From: Blastocladiella britannica
Lineage: Eukaryota > Blastocladiomycota > Blastocladiomycetes > Blastocladiales > Blastocladiaceae
NCBI GenBank assembly: GCA_025349905.2
Contig: MU624606.1
Coordinates: 1-42,610, forward strand
Length of the DNA: 42,610 nucleotides
Direction: 5' to 3'
Below, piece by piece: positions 11,601 through 24,650 of the stretch. The notes beneath the pieces are model-generated. The model did no database searches. It was not told where the DNA came from and saw only the letters and a program-made list of their open reading frames with translations. Position numbers and translations under genes: made by a program. Each line of letters opens with the position of its first letter. Positions within the stretch are counted from its first letter, which is position 1.

Positions 11601-12186
11601 GGAATCCACTTGGGAGGTGGGGTGGGACGCGTCGTGGGGAGACGCACCGGCGGCGACACCATCGCCCGACCACCGCCAGCAAGGCATTGAGAATAACGAT
11701 GGGCTCCAACAAGAACAACAACAACGGACTGACCGTCCCCGCGGTGGACGCGACCGCACGCCCAAGAGGCCGCTGGTAGTGGTGGATCACCAGGAAGATA
11801 GCGGCCACGAGTCGCATCTTCATCATCAAGGGCCGGCGTCTCCGCCGCCTGTGACAGCCCAAGCACGCGTTGACACACGCGGGATTGCACGCGAGCGGGA
11901 TGCGTGGCGGCGCGCAGCGGACGCTCCGTTCGACCCGTTGGCGTGGAGTTCACACGGACCAAACACGGCCAACAATGGGCGGTCGAGTCGGCCGCCGTCG
12001 CACGCGGGAACTAGCGTGGACGGAGAGGGCGGCGGCGGCTCGAGCAAGCCTCGTCGATCGGGACGCGGCCGTGGCCCACGTAGCGGCGGCCAGAGTCGCG
12101 GTCGTGGTGGTACTGGTGCGGGCGCCGTCGCGGACGGGAAGGGCGGCGGCGGCGGCGGCGGCGGGTACGGCGACAACCAACAGTGA
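8680..12186 (+). CDS. Hypothetical large disordered protein with Trp-rich and RG-rich segments
   Basis: Exons 8680-9829, 9887-10714 and 10778-12186 join in consistent phases (1, 1) and give about 1128 residues. The frame is open upstream to 8590 but without an ATG, so 8680 is the first usable start. Most of the protein is Ser/Pro/Ala/Gly/Arg-rich. One acidic, more ordered patch begins the second exon (DYLAASGLDGIDSTWADL). A Trp-spaced segment is encoded near 11596-11655 (WESTWEVGWDASWGD), next to polyproline, and the C-terminus is Arg/Gly-rich (GRGRGPRSGG, SRGRGG) then poly-Gly. Basic RRQRRKRGRRSRSKK is encoded around 11440-11490. RG boxes with spaced Trp resemble RNA-granule scaffolds, but no homolog is recognised. 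It ends only 52 bases before AFG2. Confidence 0.7.
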
Positions 12187-12238
12187 AAATGCGAGTTTGT
12201 TTTGTCTCTTTCGTTGCAGCCAACCACGCATATCATAC

Positions 12239-14906
<2,668 letters not shown>

Positions 14907-14942
14907 CGGGTGATCTCTTTGCTCATAAGTTCATTCATAAAA

Positions 14943-16642
14943 ATGAAGTCGTTGTTCCTCTTGATCGCAGCGACCCTCGGCACGTTGGCGACGACGCGCG
15001 TCCATGGGTTCGGGTTGCCTCACCACCAACAACAACATATCCTTTCCTCGTCTGGTGTGACCACCCATAAGCACCAGCTGTCTGGTCCTCGCCGCTCTGA
15101 CCGGCCGGTCGTGGTGCCGTTTGTGCCCAATGCCGCCGAGATTCTGGCCCAGTTCCGCGCCGGCGCTCCCATGACCAAAGCAACCACCGGCATGCCCCCT
15201 ATTTACAACGATCGCGAGCTTTACCGCGTGCAGTCCCTTCCCGGAATTGACTTGCTGAACGACGAGTACGCGACGTATGCGGGCAACTTGATTGTCGACG
15301 ACAAGAACTCGACGCAGTTTTTCGTTTATTTCGAGCGGCGCGGCGAGGCGACGACCGACGATTTGGTCGTGTGGTTCAATGGTATTCTATTTTTCAAAGA
15401 TTGATACTCGGTTGTCTCACCCCATATATAAAAACAGGAGGACCGGGCGGGTCGTCGCTGTTCGGCCTGTTTGTCGAGAACGGCCCGCTAGTGTTTGACA
15501 CCGCCTCCAACTCTCTGGTGCACAATCCGTACGGGTGGCACAAGGCCGGGAACGCGCTGTTCGTCGAGAACCCGGCGGGGGTTGGGTTCTCGACCTTCAC
15601 TGATCCGGCCAATGTGGTCAAGACCAACAAGGACGTGGGCGAGCAGTTTTGGCAGTTTGCGCAGCAGTTTACGCGGATCTTTGAAGGGCCGCACCGTTCG
15701 ACCGCGCGATTGACCAAACCGGTGGCGTTCCGGTGGTGGATCACGGGCGAGTCGTTTGCAGGCATGTACATTCCGTACATGGCGCGGGCAGTGTTGGACC
15801 ACAACCGGCAGCTGCAAAAAACGGAATCGCGGCTTGATCTGCGCGGCGTGGCGATCGGCAACGGCGCGTTCGAGTCCCCCTACTCGGAGCCGGCGTCGTG
15901 GGTGGACTACTTGGTGACCGAAGGGATCGCGCGCGACCAGGACCGGATCCGCGAACTGCAACTGTTCCGCGACGCATGCATCACTGAACGGTTCGACAGC
16001 GACCGGTACGAGCGCGGGGACTTGCCCGGGTGCCAGGCGATCGAAGCCCGGCTGTTCAACCAGTCGTACTTTCTGGCGCTGTCAGAGGGCAAACACTGTC
16101 TGCCCACCAACTTTGACGTGCGCGTCACCGAGTGCGGCGCGGCCGACCCGACTGACGCTGCTGCGGGAATGGTGGCGACGTTCCTCAACTCGCCACGAGC
16201 CGCTGCCGCATTGCACGCGACGCCGGCCGACGGACCGCCGCGGCCCTGGAACTTTTTCAGCGCGCCCGTGTACGACGCGCTCAACGGAAACGGCGACGCG
16301 CCCTCGGCCGACCTGCTTCCCGGCCTGGTCAAGGAAAAGGTCCGCGTGCTGCTGTACGTCGGCGACCGCGACTTTATCTGCCCGTACCCGGGCACCGAGC
16401 GCATGCTGGACGAGTACCTAGCTTGGGGGTGGGGCCGGTTTGGCCATGTGCGCCGCGGGTTTGGGGATCAGACCTGGCGCGAGTTTGGGACCGGGATCGA
16501 CAAGACCGGGCCGTTCGGGTTGACCAAGAGCGCGCGCGGACTGACGTACATGCGGGTGTTGAATGCCGGGCATATGGTGCCGTTCAACGACGGGCCTGGG
16601 TCACTGGCCATGGTGGAGGCGTTTGTGCAGGGCGATCTTTAA
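14943..16642 (+). CDS. Serine carboxypeptidase (S10 family), secreted or vacuolar
   Basis: Exons 14943-15381 and 15438-16642 give about 547 residues. Residues 1-22 form a signal peptide (MKSLFLLIAATLGTLATTRVHG). The S10 fold motifs are WFNGGPGGSS, ENPAGVGFS, the nucleophile in GESFAG (Ser about 252), GDRDFICP (Asp about 458) and NAGHMVP (His about 525). These enzymes remove C-terminal residues from peptides at acid pH. There is no C-terminal membrane helix or acidic tail, so it resembles carboxypeptidase Y more than Kex1. The usual Cys of GGPGCSS is Gly here and Tyr of GESYAG is Phe; other cysteines are present. The start is only 36 bases after the AFG2 stop, so its promoter probably lies within AFG2. 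Confidence 0.92.
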
Positions 16643-16872
16643 TCTTTTTTGCATACCCAAATAAATGTCGAGTAAACCAAGACGCAATCACGGCCCGACC
16701 AGTACCCGTACTGACTAGAAAGCAAATCGAAAAAGCGGCACAACCTCACTCTTTAACGCGTTTCCAGCAACCGTACCCGAATCTGATCAGCTCCAGACTG
16801 CGCCTGCAGCAACAACAACTACTACCGACGACGAACCGATTCCTGGTGACGAACCCCCTCGAGTAAAAAAAT
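16643..16872. other. Spacer upstream of ALG13 with a small interrupted frame
   Basis: This 230-base spacer holds an ATG at 16665 whose frame meets TAG at 16716-16718 and is then open for 54 codons to 16883, overlapping the ALG13 start. Another frame is open to a TAA at 16864-16866, in frame with and just before the ALG13 ATG. I do not support a gene here; it probably serves as terminator and promoter. Confidence 0.4.
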
Positions 16873-17471
16873 ATGGAGGATAGCAAGCATGTATTCGTGA
16901 CGGTGGGCACGACGCAGTTTGCGGCGCTGGTGAATGCGGTCCTGGCTCCGAGTATGTTGGCGCAGCTGGCCGAGCACGGATACACGCATCTCACAGTTCA
17001 GGCCGGGGCATTGGCGTGTGCGATCAAGGCTCCGCCAATGACTCCGCCGCAATTGGTGATTGACGTGTACGACTACAAGCCGTCTTTGGGCCCCGACTTG
17101 GCGCGAGCGCAACTGGTGATATCACATGCGGGTGCCGGGTGTCTGCTCGAGGCGTTGCGGGCGCCTGAAGAGAAGTCACACCAACATGGCCGCAGGGTGG
17201 TGGCGGTTATCAACGAGACGCTGCTGGACAACCACCAGGCAGAGCTGGCGCGCGTGCTGCATGCGGACGGGTACCTGGTGTCGAGTGTTGCTGGGTATAT
17301 TTATACCATTTTTTTTGTTGTGTCCATTCATTCCTGACCGTTGATAGTTGGGGTAGTGAGCTCGGAGACGCTGTGGAGGCAGCGCATACGGTGCCCTTGC
17401 GACCTTTTCCTGCCCAGGACACGTCGCGGTTCCCCCTTGCGCTGCGAGAGGCGGTGTGGCACGGTCTGTAG
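16873..17471 (+). CDS. ALG13: UDP-GlcNAc transferase catalytic subunit Alg13
   Basis: Exons 16873-17294 and 17348-17471 (phase 2) give about 181 residues. The start HVFVTVGTTQFAALV and the nucleotide-sugar motif VISHAGAGCLLEAL are diagnostic of Alg13, and the length is typical of single-domain fungal Alg13. It works with membrane-bound Alg14 on the cytosolic ER face, adding the second GlcNAc to dolichol-PP-GlcNAc in N-glycan assembly. The intron begins gtatat and ends ttgatag. An in-frame TAA nine bases upstream fixes the start. Alg14 is not in the window. The next gene starts 60 bases downstream on the same strand. Confidence 0.92.
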
Positions 17472-17531
17472 TGACGTGGGAAGGGCAGGTGCCACAATTT
17501 TCGTTCCTCTTTGGTGAAAATATTTAAAAAA

Positions 17532-20027
17532 ATGTCCAATCTCGGCGACCTGCTGGCCCAACTGCAGCTCGACCTTGACTCGGAGCTCGACTCGCTGCGC
17601 GCGCCCGTCGCCGTCTCTACTGCCGCAGTGCCCTTACCGGAAGCAACACCACCACGACCACAACTACTACCGCAACTCACAGCATTTGCCGCCCTGAATT
17701 TACCGTCGCTTGGTCCACGGCCCACGTCGCTCTCGGCAACTTCATCGACCGCGTCGGCCCGGTCCTCTGTCGCCGCCACGGGCGGATACTCTGCGCCCAT
17801 CTTGGCCAATGGTAAAAATGGTGACGAAGAGGATGACGAGCACCTCCCGCTCGGTACTCTGTCCCGCACCGCGTCCACGTCCAGCCCCATGCACCGGGCA
17901 CGAGTCCTGCGTGCTGCTGCCGCCATTGGTGGTGGTGGTGGTGCGTCGCCATCGTCCCCGCCTGCACCGACGCCCCGGCATACTGCCCAACAGCAGCAGG
18001 ATGAGCAAGAAGAGGACGCGGTGCCGCTGGGAGTCGTCGGCGGACGGCGCTGGCCCGATAGTGTTGCATCGTCCCCGGTCACCTCGGCCCCCGCCTCGCC
18101 CGCTGCCTCGTCGCGCGGCGTGCAGAGACAGCCGTCCGCGGGCGTTTCTCGCCGCCCGCCTGCCGTTGCATCAACCACCCCTGCCGCCACTACCGTCACT
18201 GCACCGGCGTCTCGACACCAGGCCCCGTCACTGTCGTCGTCATCCCAAAACGCAGCACCAGCACTTGCGCCGGCCAAGAAATTGCACACGCGCATCCATA
18301 TTGACTACGGCGACGGCACGCCCCTTGTCGCCATGCCGTCACAGCCGGTGGCGGTGGCCTCGACTACGCCCGCGCTCGATATTGTCGAGTACCTAGTCGC
18401 GCAGCTGGACTTGGCCGGCGGCAGCAACGAAAACGCCGAGAACAATCAGATTGGCGACCAGTGGTGCCTGTACGAGGTCTTTGACGCGACGCTGGAGCTC
18501 GGCAACGCGCTGCACCGGCCCATCCGGCCCTGGGAGCCGCTGGGCGAGGTGCTGAAATCGTGGGGAGATTCGACCACTACCGCAGGATCGTCGTCGTCCT
18601 ACGCGGCCGCGATCCCGGCGTCGGCGTTCGACGGCACCACCGCCGCGGCCCACCGATTGGTACTTAAACGCGACTCGGCCGCTGCCCAAGCCGCAGAGTA
18701 CGCGCTGCTGGCCACACCGTCCCCACTTGCCGGACACGTGCACTGGGAGACCCGGCCGGGACACTTCAAGCACCGGTACGCCGAGCTGCGGCTGGGCGCC
18801 GAGGCCGCGGTGTCGCGGGCCGCCGGTGCCGAATTTGCCGCCCCGGGGACTTTAACCTCGGCAATTGAAGTGACGCAAGTCAGTGACGTGGCCTCAGTCT
18901 GGGTCGGCCGCCCCCGTGAAGGAGCAGCAGCAGCGCTGTCGAAACGGAAACCAGCCGATCTCCTGTGCTCGCTGGCGCACTTTGACATTTACGAGCTCAC
19001 CGACAAGCGGCGCAAGCAGCCGACCAAGTTCCCACTGGCCTTGCGCAACGAGGGCCGGCTCGCCATGTTTGAGGAAAAGACCGAGTACGTCAAGTTCCTG
19101 TACGCGGATACCGCACAGGAACGTGCCGCATGGGTCGCGGCTCTGCGCGCCGCCAAGGCTCACGTCGACCGGTTCTTACACCCCGAGTGGTTTGGCGAGG
19201 CGCCAACCCCCTTGTCGCCGGTCGCTCACGCGCACCACCAGGCGCATCGGTCCTACAATGACGACGACGCGGCGGCGGCCGATGACGTCAACGACGATGG
19301 TGCAGCTGCATACGCAGCTCCCACCACTCTGACGCGGGGTCGTGGTGGTCCACTAGTGGACGTGTCGGCGCCGACCCACGAGTCATTGCACCACGGCACC
19401 ACCGTGGCCCCGACCGGCCGTGACGGCAAGCCGTTGCTGGACTTTTCGGAGAACCTCGCCGGATTCACGCTGGCGCGGCCGACGCTCTTAGGCTCGACCC
19501 ACTTGCCATTGTCCGCTACCACTTCCCCCAACCCTGGCTCGCCATTACAGTCTCCAACCGGCGGTGGTAGCACATTGCTGCGGCGTGTGACGGCAACCAG
19601 GCGATCGCCTGCCGCCGCCGCCGCCGCTGCTTCAGTACGCGGCCGCGCTGCCGGCGGTGACGAGCAACCGGCTGCATGGGCCGCACCGTACGATGCTCCA
19701 TCATCTCCCGGGTCCGGCGGTTTAGTAGCCGCTACTGCACGCGACGACAACGCGCCGCTCGGCATGGTCTCGCTCTCACGCCGCCGATCCACTTCCGGTT
19801 CAGCGGCGGCGGGTGCCGCGGCAGCGGCTGCGTCCATGGCCCGTTCGCGATCCAAGTCGCGACACCGCCCAGCTGCCGGCGCATTGCTTGGCGGTGTTCT
19901 CCCTGAAGCCGAGGTCGGCGGAACGGGGACGCTGCTCGACCGTATAGATGGTCGGCGCGCGCAGCAACAGCAGCAGCAGCAGCAGCGCCGCGGGCTGATT
20001 GACATGATCCCCACTGGCCGGCGATAA
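17532..20027 (+). CDS. RA-PH domain adaptor protein (MRL/Grb7-like architecture)
   Basis: A single exon encodes about 831 residues. The N-terminal ~245 residues are Ser/Ala/Pro-rich with a conserved-looking start (SNLGDLLAQLQLDLDSELDSL). A Ras-association-like domain follows (about 250-380: KLHTRIHIDYGDGTPL, WCLYEVFDATLELGNALHRP, RLVLKRD), then a PH domain (about 402-546: GHVHWETRPGHFKHRYAELR, FDIYELTD, FPLALRNEGRLAMFEEK, WVAALRAAK). RA immediately before PH is the arrangement of lamellipodin, RIAM and Grb7 adaptors, which link Ras/Rap GTPases and phosphoinositides to actin or signalling. The C-terminus is disordered and contains eight Gln (19962-19985). The family role is known; this protein's partners are not. 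No intron is evident, unlike most neighbours. Confidence 0.82.
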   Translation: MSNLGDLLAQLQLDLDSELDSLRAPVAVSTAAVPLPEATPPRPQLLPQLTAFAALNLPSLGPRPTSLSATSSTASARSSVAATGGYSAPILANGKNGDEEDDEHLPLGTLSRTASTSSPMHRARVLRAAAAIGGGGGASPSSPPAPTPRHTAQQQQDEQEEDAVPLGVVGGRRWPDSVASSPVTSAPASPAASSRGVQRQPSAGVSRRPPAVASTTPAATTVTAPASRHQAPSLSSSSQNAAPALAPAKKLHTRIHIDYGDGTPLVAMPSQPVAVASTTPALDIVEYLVAQLDLAGGSNENAENNQIGDQWCLYEVFDATLELGNALHRPIRPWEPLGEVLKSWGDSTTTAGSSSSYAAAIPASAFDGTTAAAHRLVLKRDSAAAQAAEYALLATPSPLAGHVHWETRPGHFKHRYAELRLGAEAAVSRAAGAEFAAPGTLTSAIEVTQVSDVASVWVGRPREGAAAALSKRKPADLLCSLAHFDIYELTDKRRKQPTKFPLALRNEGRLAMFEEKTEYVKFLYADTAQERAAWVAALRAAKAHVDRFLHPEWFGEAPTPLSPVAHAHHQAHRSYNDDDAAAADDVNDDGAAAYAAPTTLTRGRGGPLVDVSAPTHESLHHGTTVAPTGRDGKPLLDFSENLAGFTLARPTLLGSTHLPLSATTSPNPGSPLQSPTGGGSTLLRRVTATRRSPAAAAAAASVRGRAAGGDEQPAAWAAPYDAPSSPGSGGLVAATARDDNAPLGMVSLSRRRSTSGSAAAGAAAAAASMARSRSKSRHRPAAGALLGGVLPEAEVGGTGTLLDRIDGRRAQQQQQQQQRRGLIDMIPTGRR
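19962..19985 (+). repeat. CAG/CAA repeat encoding eight glutamines
   Basis: Eight consecutive Gln codons (seven CAG, one CAA) lie near the C-terminus of the RA-PH protein. Such a tract is liable to length change by slippage. Confidence 0.9.
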
Positions 20028-20059
20028 AAATCTCATTTACTCAATAATAATTATAACAT

Positions 20060-23000
20060 TTATACGACGGCGTCTGCGGTCAGCGGGAGGACCGCGACCA
20101 TCCAGTCACTGAGCTCGGGCATTTTGACGGGCGTCGACGCGGCAGCCGCGTTCCGCGCCGCCATTTCCTGCAACCGCGTCTCGGCCTGCTGCTCCGACAA
20201 CCCTTCGTCCGAGACCATGCGGAACCGGTCTACCTGCGCCTGCAGCGGGTGCGGCGGCTCGGGCGTGAACACGGGCGCGGACCGCGCGGCGCAATGGTCC
20301 AGCAGCTCAGCGTACGCGATCTGCACGCGCGTCGCCTCGGCCAGCGCTCCAAATGACAGCAGCGCGTGTAGGAGCGGCGAGACGTCGGCAACCGCAAGCG
20401 CCGCTATGCGTTCGAGCAAGCGCCGCGACGAGTCAAGCAGATACTCTTCCTCGTACACTGACCCTTTCTTGCCCGTGTGCCGCTTGCGCTCGTTCTTGCG
20501 GCGCGACTTGCCGCTTCGGCTGTACGTTATATGGGTGAGCAGAGTTAAGCAATACGAAGAAAACAAGCACGCACTTGCTCTTGCTCGACCGACCCGACAA
20601 CGTGCTGGTAGCCCCGGACGCCATCGTCAAGCCCGTGAACGTCGACATCATGGACGTCGTGTCCGAGAGCGCGTCCACGTTGGTCAGCGACGGGTCGTGC
20701 GCGCCTGTGCCAAGGGCAATCGCGTCTAGCTTGGCGGCCTTTTCGGCCCGACACTCCACCAACCGATCCACGCGAGTGTCGAGGTCGCCGCGCATTTCAG
20801 TCATCTGTGCCAACAAGGCCGTAGCAGCAGCAAGTGCGCCGGGTCGCACATGCGTGTCGACGAGATCGGCGCGGTTGTGCAAGTGCGCAACACGCATCGC
20901 CTCGGCCCATGCACCCCCCGCCACCCACTGCGCCATGGCGCCCTCGATGTCGCCCGCATAATCCAGCAGGACCGTGGCTGCTGCCAGGTGCTCGGTGCGC
21001 GATGCCAGGTCACGCGCAATACGGTGGGCTAGGCGGCCTGCGTCCGTATCGGCATCGTCATCATTGTCCTCTTGGCCACCTCCACCGCCAATGTCGTCCC
21101 AGGCCGTGGACTCGGCAGCGCGTGTTGGTTGTTGCTCCCGAGATAGATCATGCACCATTGCCCGGCGCGTGGCCGCAACCGCAAACACGCGGCGCCAGTC
21201 TCCCGCGCTCTGGTACTCTTCTTGCGCCTGTGCCCAGTGCTCGCCCATGGCAAACACTGCGGCGGCATCCGCGTGCTGCCCTGCACCCGCAAGCCGCTGG
21301 CCGTACTCGTCCAGGACGGTACGCAACTTCTCGCGGTTGGCCGGGTCGTGCGCATAGTGGGCAATCGCCTGTGGGTACAGGTTGTGATGCGCCGCGTACT
21401 GCCTCACCTCGGCGAAGTGCTTGTCGCCCGACCGCAACAAGTGTGCGAGCGCGCGAACGGGCCGTTTTAAGTGCGCGTCGATCGCGTAGAACCGGTACGG
21501 CTCGGGCAAGGCGCGCATCGATTGCAGGAACGGCAAGTACTCGCGCGGGTCCTTGTGCGATTTCTGCGCCACCATCAGCACCAGCGCAAAATCGTACATG
21601 CCCAGGGCCACATCGTACAGCGTGTCGACGTCGACCAGGAAAATCGTGTACTTGAGGGCCTTTTCGGCGGCGGCCGCGGTGGCGGGCGTCGACGCCATAG
21701 ACTTGACGAGCCGCAGCGCTGCTTCCACATCCGGTGGAGACGATTTCACGTGCGTGGTGATGCGGGTCGTGATCCAGTCGTCGCAGTCGTCGCGGGCCTC
21801 CAGCGCCGCCCGCACCGCATTGCACACCCGCGCGACTTTAGTCCCCGCGTTCCCTACCGCCGCGGGGCCCGTGGCCGCCGGCCGGCCCTTGAAATCGAGC
21901 CACGGGAACCGGTCGGCCACCACATCAGCCTCGGTGAGACTCGACAACAGCACGTTGACGCGGTCGGGCCGGCCCAGCTGGTCAATCACTTGCGGGACCG
22001 CGCCCATGAACCGTGCCATGTCGGTATCCACCAGCACGTTCATCTCCACCCGGTGCGACCATACCAGCGCAAACGCGCCCTTCCAGTCGCCCGCGCGCAT
22101 GTTGGCCACGATCGCGTCCAGGATCAATGGGCGAGGGTATACGGTCTCCAAGTTTCCGCGCGGCATTTGCAGGACCAAGCCGCCGCTCGTCGACGGGTGC
22201 ACTGTCACGATTTGCGCACCACGTTCCACTGCGCGGGTCAGTGGCTGCCGCTCTTCCGCAGATGAAGGTACACCAGTGGTTGGCGGCACCGACGAAGTTG
22301 GCAATACCAATGACGCGCAGCGAAGCGGGAGATCAGCCATGGGCACAAACGCCGCCACGTGGCTGAGCTTGGTGTAAATCAGGTACGCGGCATGGACCAC
22401 AAACGACGAGCACTCGGCCGACAGCAGTGCCGGCTGCGCCATTTCAGGCGCGCCGACCATCAGCTTGGCGCGCGACGTCAGACCCACCACCAAATACGCG
22501 TACATTTCCGGGTCGACCGACGGTGATACTGCCAGCCAGTCGCACGCGGTCGGGAACGACCACTGTTCCTGGAGATCAAAATGGGCGTGGTCGTCGGCGG
22601 TGGCTTGCCATACCGCCCCGTGCGTATCTTGGACCACCACCACCAATGGCGGTTGCGATACAGCATCCCCGAAGCTCGAGTTGTCGTCATGATCAACCTC
22701 TCCACTTTCCTCGTGGTCGTAAATAGGTTGGCTAGGATCGCGAATCCACGATGCAGCAATGCGGCTGGCGTCAAAGTCGATCGGAGTCGTGGTGACGACA
22801 ACACTTGCGTCGGTTCCTTTCGAAAACAAAATGTGCAAGAGCTGATCGCGATGCGCTGTTCGGTCGTAGCCAAGTGCAATCACCGCGTTCGCATCAATAA
22901 ATTGGGGCTGACGGAGAGAAATGCCCGGAAGTTGGATTCTGTCCATTTTTCACTTCTTGAGATATATATAAAGATTGAAAAACAAGAATGAACGTACGAA

Positions 23001-24580
23001 AACGAAGCAATCGCAGCCATTTTGCGGCCCTTGCCGTCGGTTGCATCGTACACGTCCATGATCAACTGCGAGGCCCATCCCCGAACCACAAGGGTCCGCT
23101 CGGGGTGTGCAGGATGCAGACAGAATGCCGCCGCCTTGACTGGCGTCGCAATGGTAGCGTCGTAGGGAGTGAGCTTGGAGAGCGAGTACGGGGGTGGCAC
23201 GTTGGCCAGCACAAATGGTGTGTGCAAGAGCGCCGGCCCGTCCACAACACCGACCGCGGCAGCATGCGCGGTGCCACCATGGCTGTTGTTGTAGCGCTGC
23301 TCATTGCGGATCACATCCCACGCCCAGCGCCACTGAGAGTACTCAGCTGCCACGGACACGGCATGCAGGGTCAAGGGCTGCACCGGGTCCCAGTGCACGG
23401 CAGCAAAGGGCACTCCGAGGTCAATCTCTTGCTTGAGGTACCAGTGGTAGTTGTTCATGGCCCACACTTGCACCACATCATTCGCTTGGTCCTGGGCAGA
23501 AGAGGTGCGGCTCGCCCAGACAAACAGAGCCGACGAGTCTGCGTTCCAGCACACCTCGCGCACCACCACCACCGGGGTTCCTTCAGTAGTGTCGGCGGAG
23601 GTCGCGGTCCAAGGCAACGCAAACTCGCCGTGCCGCAAGCCATTGGGCTCAAAGAACACCACCAAGTGCCGTCCACCCGGCGCGCGCTGGGTCGCCGCCA
23701 TCAGATTGCCCGTGGGCCGCCACGCCAGCGGGTGCTCGAGCATGTTGACGGGCTCCGACGTGGCCAGGTGCGTGCCGCCGCGAGCATAAGTGCGGACCGT
23801 GCGTTTGGCGGCGCCAGAAGTGTCCACGGTCGAAATGGCAAAGCTCGACCCGTCGCCCGTCCAGGCCACGCGCGCGGCACCGTCATCGTGAGGACTTAGG
23901 CCGACCGCTTGCGTATTGGCAGCGGCCTGCGCGGCATGTTTCCCCGCGGATCCGTGAAACTGCGTCTCTTTCTTGCCCCACCCAACCGATACGGGCACCG
24001 CGGCGCCGTGTGCGTCGGTCTCGATCGCGTGCTCGGCCAATACGTCGTAGTCGCGCGTCATCACCAGCGCTTGGCCCGCGAGCGTCACCAGTACGAGCAA
24101 TTCCTCGTCGGGCGACCACTCGGCGGCCGAGAGGCCCGCGTCGATGGTGCCAATGGGCGAGGCCTGCGCCGGCGCGTTCGAAACGGGCACCGAGAGCATT
24201 TCACCGGCCGCAAACGCGAGAAAGAGCGAGTCAGTGTCGGGCAGATAATGCAGCGACACGATAGCCGCGGCGTCCAGGAGCGAGTCGGCCAGTGGCCATG
24301 CAGGAACGTCGATGGTCGCGAGCTCCACTGTTGATTTCTATTCACAATTTTATACTTTTTGAGCATGTTATTTGCCTTCTGAATAAGGATAAAAAAGAGC
24401 GCGTACAGTGGCCAGGGACACGGCGACCACGGATACCAGGGCCAGGTCCTCGATCAGCACGGCAACGAATGCGCGGTTTGACAATGGGTCCACGGCGAGG
24501 GCCAACACTGCCGACGGCGGAGGTGCATCGGTGCAGGCAATGTCGAGTGCGGCCTCAGAGACCAGGACCAATGACTTCAT
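20060..24580 (-). CDS. ELP1: Elongator complex subunit 1 (Elp1/Iki3)
   Basis: Minus-strand exons 24580-24407, 24337-22998, 22938-20575 and 20519-20060 give about 1445 residues, close to the family's usual 1300-1400. The N-terminal half is WD40-like with the diagnostic VGWGKKETQFHGSAGK and VVRGWASQ stretches. The C-terminal half is helical TPR-like (ALGMYDFALVLMVAQKSHKDP), and a basic patch RRKNERKRHTGKKGSVYEEE matches the conserved tRNA-contacting region. Elp1 is the scaffold of Elongator, which modifies wobble uridines of tRNA. The acceptors were chosen by phase: tgaatag at 24338, ggacag at 22939 and gtacag at 20520. It converges on the RA-PH gene with 32 bases between stops and diverges from TCA17. 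Confidence 0.95.
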
Positions 24581-24650
24581 AATGCTCTTCTTCTTTGTGG
24601 AAGACCAATCAACAGTATTTTATTCGATTCGAGAGAGAGAACTTGTAAAA
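24581..24650. promoter_or_regulatory. Very short divergent promoter between ELP1 and TCA17
   Basis: The two ATGs are 70 bases apart, so both promoters share or overlap this AT-rich stretch containing tattttattcgattc and a short GA run. Coregulation is possible but is inference. Confidence 0.5.
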
